Source: Phytohabitans aurantiacus (GTDB taxonomy: Bacteria; Actinomycetota; Actinomycetes; Mycobacteriales; Micromonosporaceae). Taken from it: a stretch of 64,000 nt of DNA. Of the stretch, positions 61,736-64,000 are shown one piece after another. The notes beneath the pieces are model-generated. The model had not been told where the DNA came from. It did not search any database and saw only the letters and a list, made by a program, of their open reading frames with translations. Made by a program: the position numbers and the translations under genes. Numbering within the stretch: position 1 is the first letter of the stretch; every line of letters starts with the position of its first letter. The stretch lies in the NCBI RefSeq assembly GCF_027923225.1, contig NZ_BSDI01000039.1, forward strand, positions 10,436-74,435. Reading direction: 5' to 3'.

Positions 61736-61939
61736 TTAGTCGGGAAAGTTTCCACGCCAGAAGGCGGCGACGATCGAAGCGCCGAGGGTAAGGGCGACAA
61801 CGCCCACGTAGTTCCACGCGCCGAGCGCTTCCACCGGACCCACCGACAGCAGCGTGTAGACCAGCAGCCAGGCGGCGCTGGCGAAAAGCGCCGCTGTGAA
61901 GAGGGCACCGTGCCAGGGCGGCGAGGGTCGTGTGGACAT
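61736..61939 (-). CDS. CrgA-like small membrane protein
   Basis: A 67-residue protein with two hydrophobic helices (ALFTAALFASAAWLLVYTLL and VGVVALTLGASIVAAFW) joined by GPVEALGAWNYV. The order of elements, the LG-x-WNY motif after the first helix and the final WRG resemble the cell-division protein CrgA of actinobacteria, which is normally encoded near the origin. This would be a divergent paralog. ATG 61939 is chosen; the frame extends upstream to a TTG with no support. It is divergent from alkB, and the 76-bp gap holds an inverted repeat. A role in septation is inference from likeness only. Confidence 0.65.
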   Translation of the reverse strand: MSTRPSPPWHGALFTAALFASAAWLLVYTLLSVGPVEALGAWNYVGVVALTLGASIVAAFWRGNFPD

Positions 61940-61961
61940 GAGGCGATCGTATGTAAGTGCA

Positions 61962-61988
61962 GTTGACACAAACAAGGTTCTTGTCAAC
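61962..61988. promoter_or_regulatory. Inverted repeat, probable TetR operator for alkB
   Basis: GTTGACA (61962-61968) and TGTCAAC (61982-61988) are perfect 7-bp arms 13 bp apart, 27 nt before the alkB start. The TetR gene coupled to alkB is the natural candidate to bind here; TTGACA could also be a -35, though no -10 fits. Confidence 0.55.
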
Positions 61989-62015
61989 GGAATTGATGTG
62001 TGCCACCGTCATGAC

Positions 62016-63164
62016 ATGACTACGTCCTGGCGAGACGGTCGTCGATACCTGTGGCCCTCGGCGATCGTGGTGCCGATCCTGCCGTTCCTGAGCTTCGGCC
62101 TCGTGCGACAGACCGGCGACGGCGGCTGGTGGTGGTTGACCGCGGTGCTCGTCTTCGTCGTGATCCCGATCATGGATGTGGCGGGCGGCGACGACGTCGG
62201 CAACCCACCCGACGAGGTCGTCAAGCAGCTGCAGGACGACCGGTACTACCGGTGGCTGACCTACCTGTACCTGCCCTTGCAGTTCGGCGCCCTGGTCCTC
62301 GGCGCCTGGCAGTGGCGGGCCGGTGGCCTGGACTGGGTCGGGCGGCTCGGGCTGCTGTCGGCGGTCGGCACGGTCAACGGCATCGCCATCAACACCGCGC
62401 ACGAGCTGGGGCACAAGCGGGAGAGCGTCGAGCGCTGGCTGTCGAAGATCGCGCTGGCGCCGACGGCGTACGGCCACTTCTATGTGGAGCACAACCGCGG
62501 CCACCACACGCGGGTCGCCACCTTCGAAGACCCGGCGAGCGCGCGGATCGGCGAAAGTTTCTGGCGCTTCTGGCCGCGAACGGTGCTGGGCAGCCTGCGG
62601 TCGGCCTGGCACATGGAGACCAACCGCTTCACCGTGCGGCGGCGCTCACCATGGACACCGCGCAACGACGTGCTCAACGCCTGGCTGATGACCGCCGTGC
62701 TGTTCGCCGCGCTCACTGTCGCGTTCGGACCGGGCGTGCTGCCGTTCCTTGTCGCGCAGGCGGTCTGGGGGTTCTCGCTGCTCGAGGTGGTCAACTACCT
62801 GGAACACTACGGCCTGGCGCGGCAGCGCAACGCGGCCGGCAGGTACGAGAAGGTCGACGAGCGGCACAGCTGGAACAGCAACCGCTTGACCACCAACATC
62901 TTCCTATACCAGCTGCAGCGCCACAGCGACCACCACGCCAACCCCACCCGGCGCTACCAGGTGCTGCGCTCGTTCGACACATCCCCGCAGCTTCCGGCCG
63001 GCTATGCGACGATGATCGTCGTGGCGCTGATTCCTCCACTGTGGCGACGGGTCATGGACCATCGCGTGCTCGCCCACTACGGCGGCGATCTGAGCCTCGC
63101 CAACGTCCATCCGCCCGCGCGCGCCCGGCTGGCGGGTTCCCAACTCTCCGGAAGTCCACAGTGA
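62016..63164 (+). CDS. alkB: Alkane 1-monooxygenase (AlkB)
   Basis: A 382-residue membrane di-iron hydroxylase. About six hydrophobic segments carry the histidine motifs HELGHK (about 129-134), EHNRGHH (about 157-163), the NYLEHYG motif (about 261-267) and LQRHSDHH (about 301-308), which together bind the iron pair. It hydroxylates medium-chain alkanes at the terminal carbon. No rubredoxin is fused or encoded next to it in this window, although AlkB needs one; many actinobacteria have alkB-rubA-rubB-tetR. The stop overlaps the GTG of the TetR gene. ATG 62016 is chosen because the protein begins TTSWRDGRRYLWP. Confidence 0.93.
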   Translation: MTTSWRDGRRYLWPSAIVVPILPFLSFGLVRQTGDGGWWWLTAVLVFVVIPIMDVAGGDDVGNPPDEVVKQLQDDRYYRWLTYLYLPLQFGALVLGAWQWRAGGLDWVGRLGLLSAVGTVNGIAINTAHELGHKRESVERWLSKIALAPTAYGHFYVEHNRGHHTRVATFEDPASARIGESFWRFWPRTVLGSLRSAWHMETNRFTVRRRSPWTPRNDVLNAWLMTAVLFAALTVAFGPGVLPFLVAQAVWGFSLLEVVNYLEHYGLARQRNAAGRYEKVDERHSWNSNRLTTNIFLYQLQRHSDHHANPTRRYQVLRSFDTSPQLPAGYATMIVVALIPPLWRRVMDHRVLAHYGGDLSLANVHPPARARLAGSQLSGSPQ

Positions 63165-63766
63165 CGCCTGCTCCCGGCCGGCAGCGCTACGTCGATCGGG
63201 CCCGCGTCGCGATGCGGGAGTCCATCCTGCGGGCGGTCGAGGAGCTGATCCGGGACCGGGGCTGGGAAGCCACCCGCATGGCCGACGTCGCCGACCGGGC
63301 CGGCGTCAGCCGCCAGACCCTCTACCAGCTCTACGGCTCCCGCGACGCACTGGCGCAGGCGTACGTGCTGAGCGAGACCGAACTGTTCCTCGGCACCGTC
63401 GTCGACGCCGTTCGCGGCCGGGCCGACGACCCGCTCGCCGCGATCGAGGCGGGGCTCGACGCGTTCCTGACCGGCGCGGCCGACAGCGTGATGGTCAAGG
63501 CGATCCTGCAAGGCCACGCCGGCGACGAGCTCCTGCCGCTGGTGACCACGCAGGGCCTGCCCGTCATCCAGGTCGCCGAACGCGCGCTCACCGACGTCAT
63601 CGCCGAACTGTGGCCGCAGATCCAGGCCGACGACGCCCGGCTGTTCGCCGGGTCGATCGTGCGGCTGGCGATCAGCCACGTCACCGCGCCGACCGGCACC
63701 CCCGACGCGACCGTCAAGGACATCGTGCGCCTGCTGACCCCGTTCGCGGTCCAGGCACTCAGCTAA
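63161..63766 (+). CDS. TetR-family regulator coupled to alkB
   Basis: A 201-residue TetR repressor. The helix-turn-helix is ATRMADVADRAGVSRQTLYQLYGSRDALAQAYV (about 38-70), and the C-terminal ligand domain has GLDAFLTGAADSVMVKAILQG. The GTG at 63161 overlaps the alkB stop (GTGA). Position and likeness suggest the AlkX/AlkU3-type regulator of actinobacterial alkane clusters, which represses alkB and is released by fatty acids. The inverted repeat at 61962-61988 is its likely operator. It ends just before repeat sequence. Confidence 0.88.
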   Translation: MTPAPGRQRYVDRARVAMRESILRAVEELIRDRGWEATRMADVADRAGVSRQTLYQLYGSRDALAQAYVLSETELFLGTVVDAVRGRADDPLAAIEAGLDAFLTGAADSVMVKAILQGHAGDELLPLVTTQGLPVIQVAERALTDVIAELWPQIQADDARLFAGSIVRLAISHVTAPTGTPDATVKDIVRLLTPFAVQALS

Positions 63767-63776
63767 AAGACCAATC

Positions 63777-63837
63777 GGGCTACCGCGACGCCCGCCGCGG
63801 TCCATACCGCTGCTCCCGCGGCCTCACCCTCCGCGTC
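63777..63837. repeat. Left half copy of palindromic repeat R1
   Basis: GGGCTACCGCGACGCCCGCCG up to GCTCCCGCGGCCTCACCCTCCGCG matches the left arm of the R1 copies; the right arm is absent. It begins 10 nt after the tetR stop and is joined directly to an R2-related segment. Confidence 0.8.
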
Positions 63838-63841
63838 CCCA

Positions 63842-63925
63842 CGCCCTCGCCCCCAGGCCGGGCCGGGCCGGCGTGTCGCCACGCCCGGGTCGTCGATCAA
63901 GGGCGTATGCACGGCTCTTCGCCCC
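63842..63925. repeat. R2-related partial copy
   Basis: CCCCCAGGCCGGG...GGCGTGTCGCCACGCC followed by GATCAAGGGCGTATGCACG (from 63895) matches the spacer plus half unit of the tandem array at 52816-53300. The remaining bases to 64000 hold nothing I can support. Confidence 0.75.
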
Positions 63926-64000
63926 GATGTGTGGGTTGGGGTCGGGTTGGTGATTGGGGCACGCCGTTGCCTGGCCTAGGTTTCGGACTGTCTGACGGTT

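Noticed and set aside
61743..61753. GGAAAGTTTCC as a regulatory box
   Set aside because: It lies inside the coding end of the CrgA-like gene, far from a start codon, although it is a perfect palindrome.
62552..62561. CGAAAGTTTC box
   Set aside because: It is within alkB coding sequence and encodes a conserved stretch.

Overview
The window is high-GC actinobacterial DNA. The sugar-transport operons, AfsR/SARP-type regulator, F420-type nitroreductase-fold protein, SoxR and RamB-like regulators, glyoxylate shunt and many secreted CBM2-bearing enzymes suggest a soil filamentous actinomycete, most likely of the Micromonosporaceae. That placement is an inference; no rRNA or tRNA gene is visible. 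No phage, transposase or CRISPR array was seen.

Layout. 0-10.4 kb: a partial STAS/anti-sigma-type ATPase gene (left edge), a PanE-like reductase, a secreted beta-helix protein with CBM2, SoxR with a divergent NmrA-family target and a clear SoxR box, a secreted FG-GAP protein, two overlapping small secreted proteins, a 48-codon basic protein, an F420-type protein and a lipoprotein serine hydrolase. 10.5-15.1 kb: a sugar-type ABC importer operon ending in an HSL-type esterase, then a GNAT gene. 15.1-23.3 kb: an SdpC-SdpA-SdpB peptide-toxin-type operon divergent from a SARP/NB-ARC/TPR regulator. Next to it lie a frameshifted NB-ARC/TPR pseudogene and decayed partial copies of both ends of the block. 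23.3-31.7 kb: mostly ordinary metabolic genes (FAD oxidoreductase, secreted hydrolase, diacylglycerol kinase-like, PhoD-like phosphatase, P450, DUF1877, sulfotransferase). 31.8-41.6 kb: a secreted clan GH-A glycosidase with CBM35-like modules, an LplA/B/C-type ABC importer plus ROK regulator operon, and a divergent GH43 gene followed by a LacI regulator. 41.8-44.3 kb: ssuABC-type sulfonate importer. 44.4-46.2 kb: secreted alpha/beta-hydrolase. 46.2-52.8 kb: aceA-aceB-sugar kinase-GH1 in one overlapping operon, divergent from a RamB-like regulator with a RamB-like site between. 52.8-57 kb: two families of palindromic repeats around a type-B carboxylesterase and an alcohol dehydrogenase. 57-61.6 kb: a polyester-hydrolase (cutinase/PETase fold) gene with CBM2, a GH5 endoglucanase and an AA10 LPMO. 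61.7-63.8 kb: a CrgA-like small membrane protein, AlkB and a coupled TetR regulator. The right end is repeats.

How the parts fit. Most of the window concerns plant polymers outside the cell: cellulose (LPMO, GH5), hemicellulose (GH43, the GH-A enzyme), their esters (several secreted esterases), uptake of the products (two sugar ABC systems) and their use (sugar kinase, GH1, glyoxylate shunt). Two operator families tie distant loci together. One has an AACGTT core flanked by GGG/GTGG and CCC/CCAC and stands before four loci that all encode ester hydrolases, one of them inside the ABC operon. The other is a GAAA(C/G)TTTC box near the GH-A glycosidase, GH43/ABC and LPMO/GH5 transcription units. 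The most unusual items are the SDP-like toxin locus with its decayed duplicate, the esterase regulon with a CBM2-bearing PETase-like enzyme, and the two palindromic repeat families.
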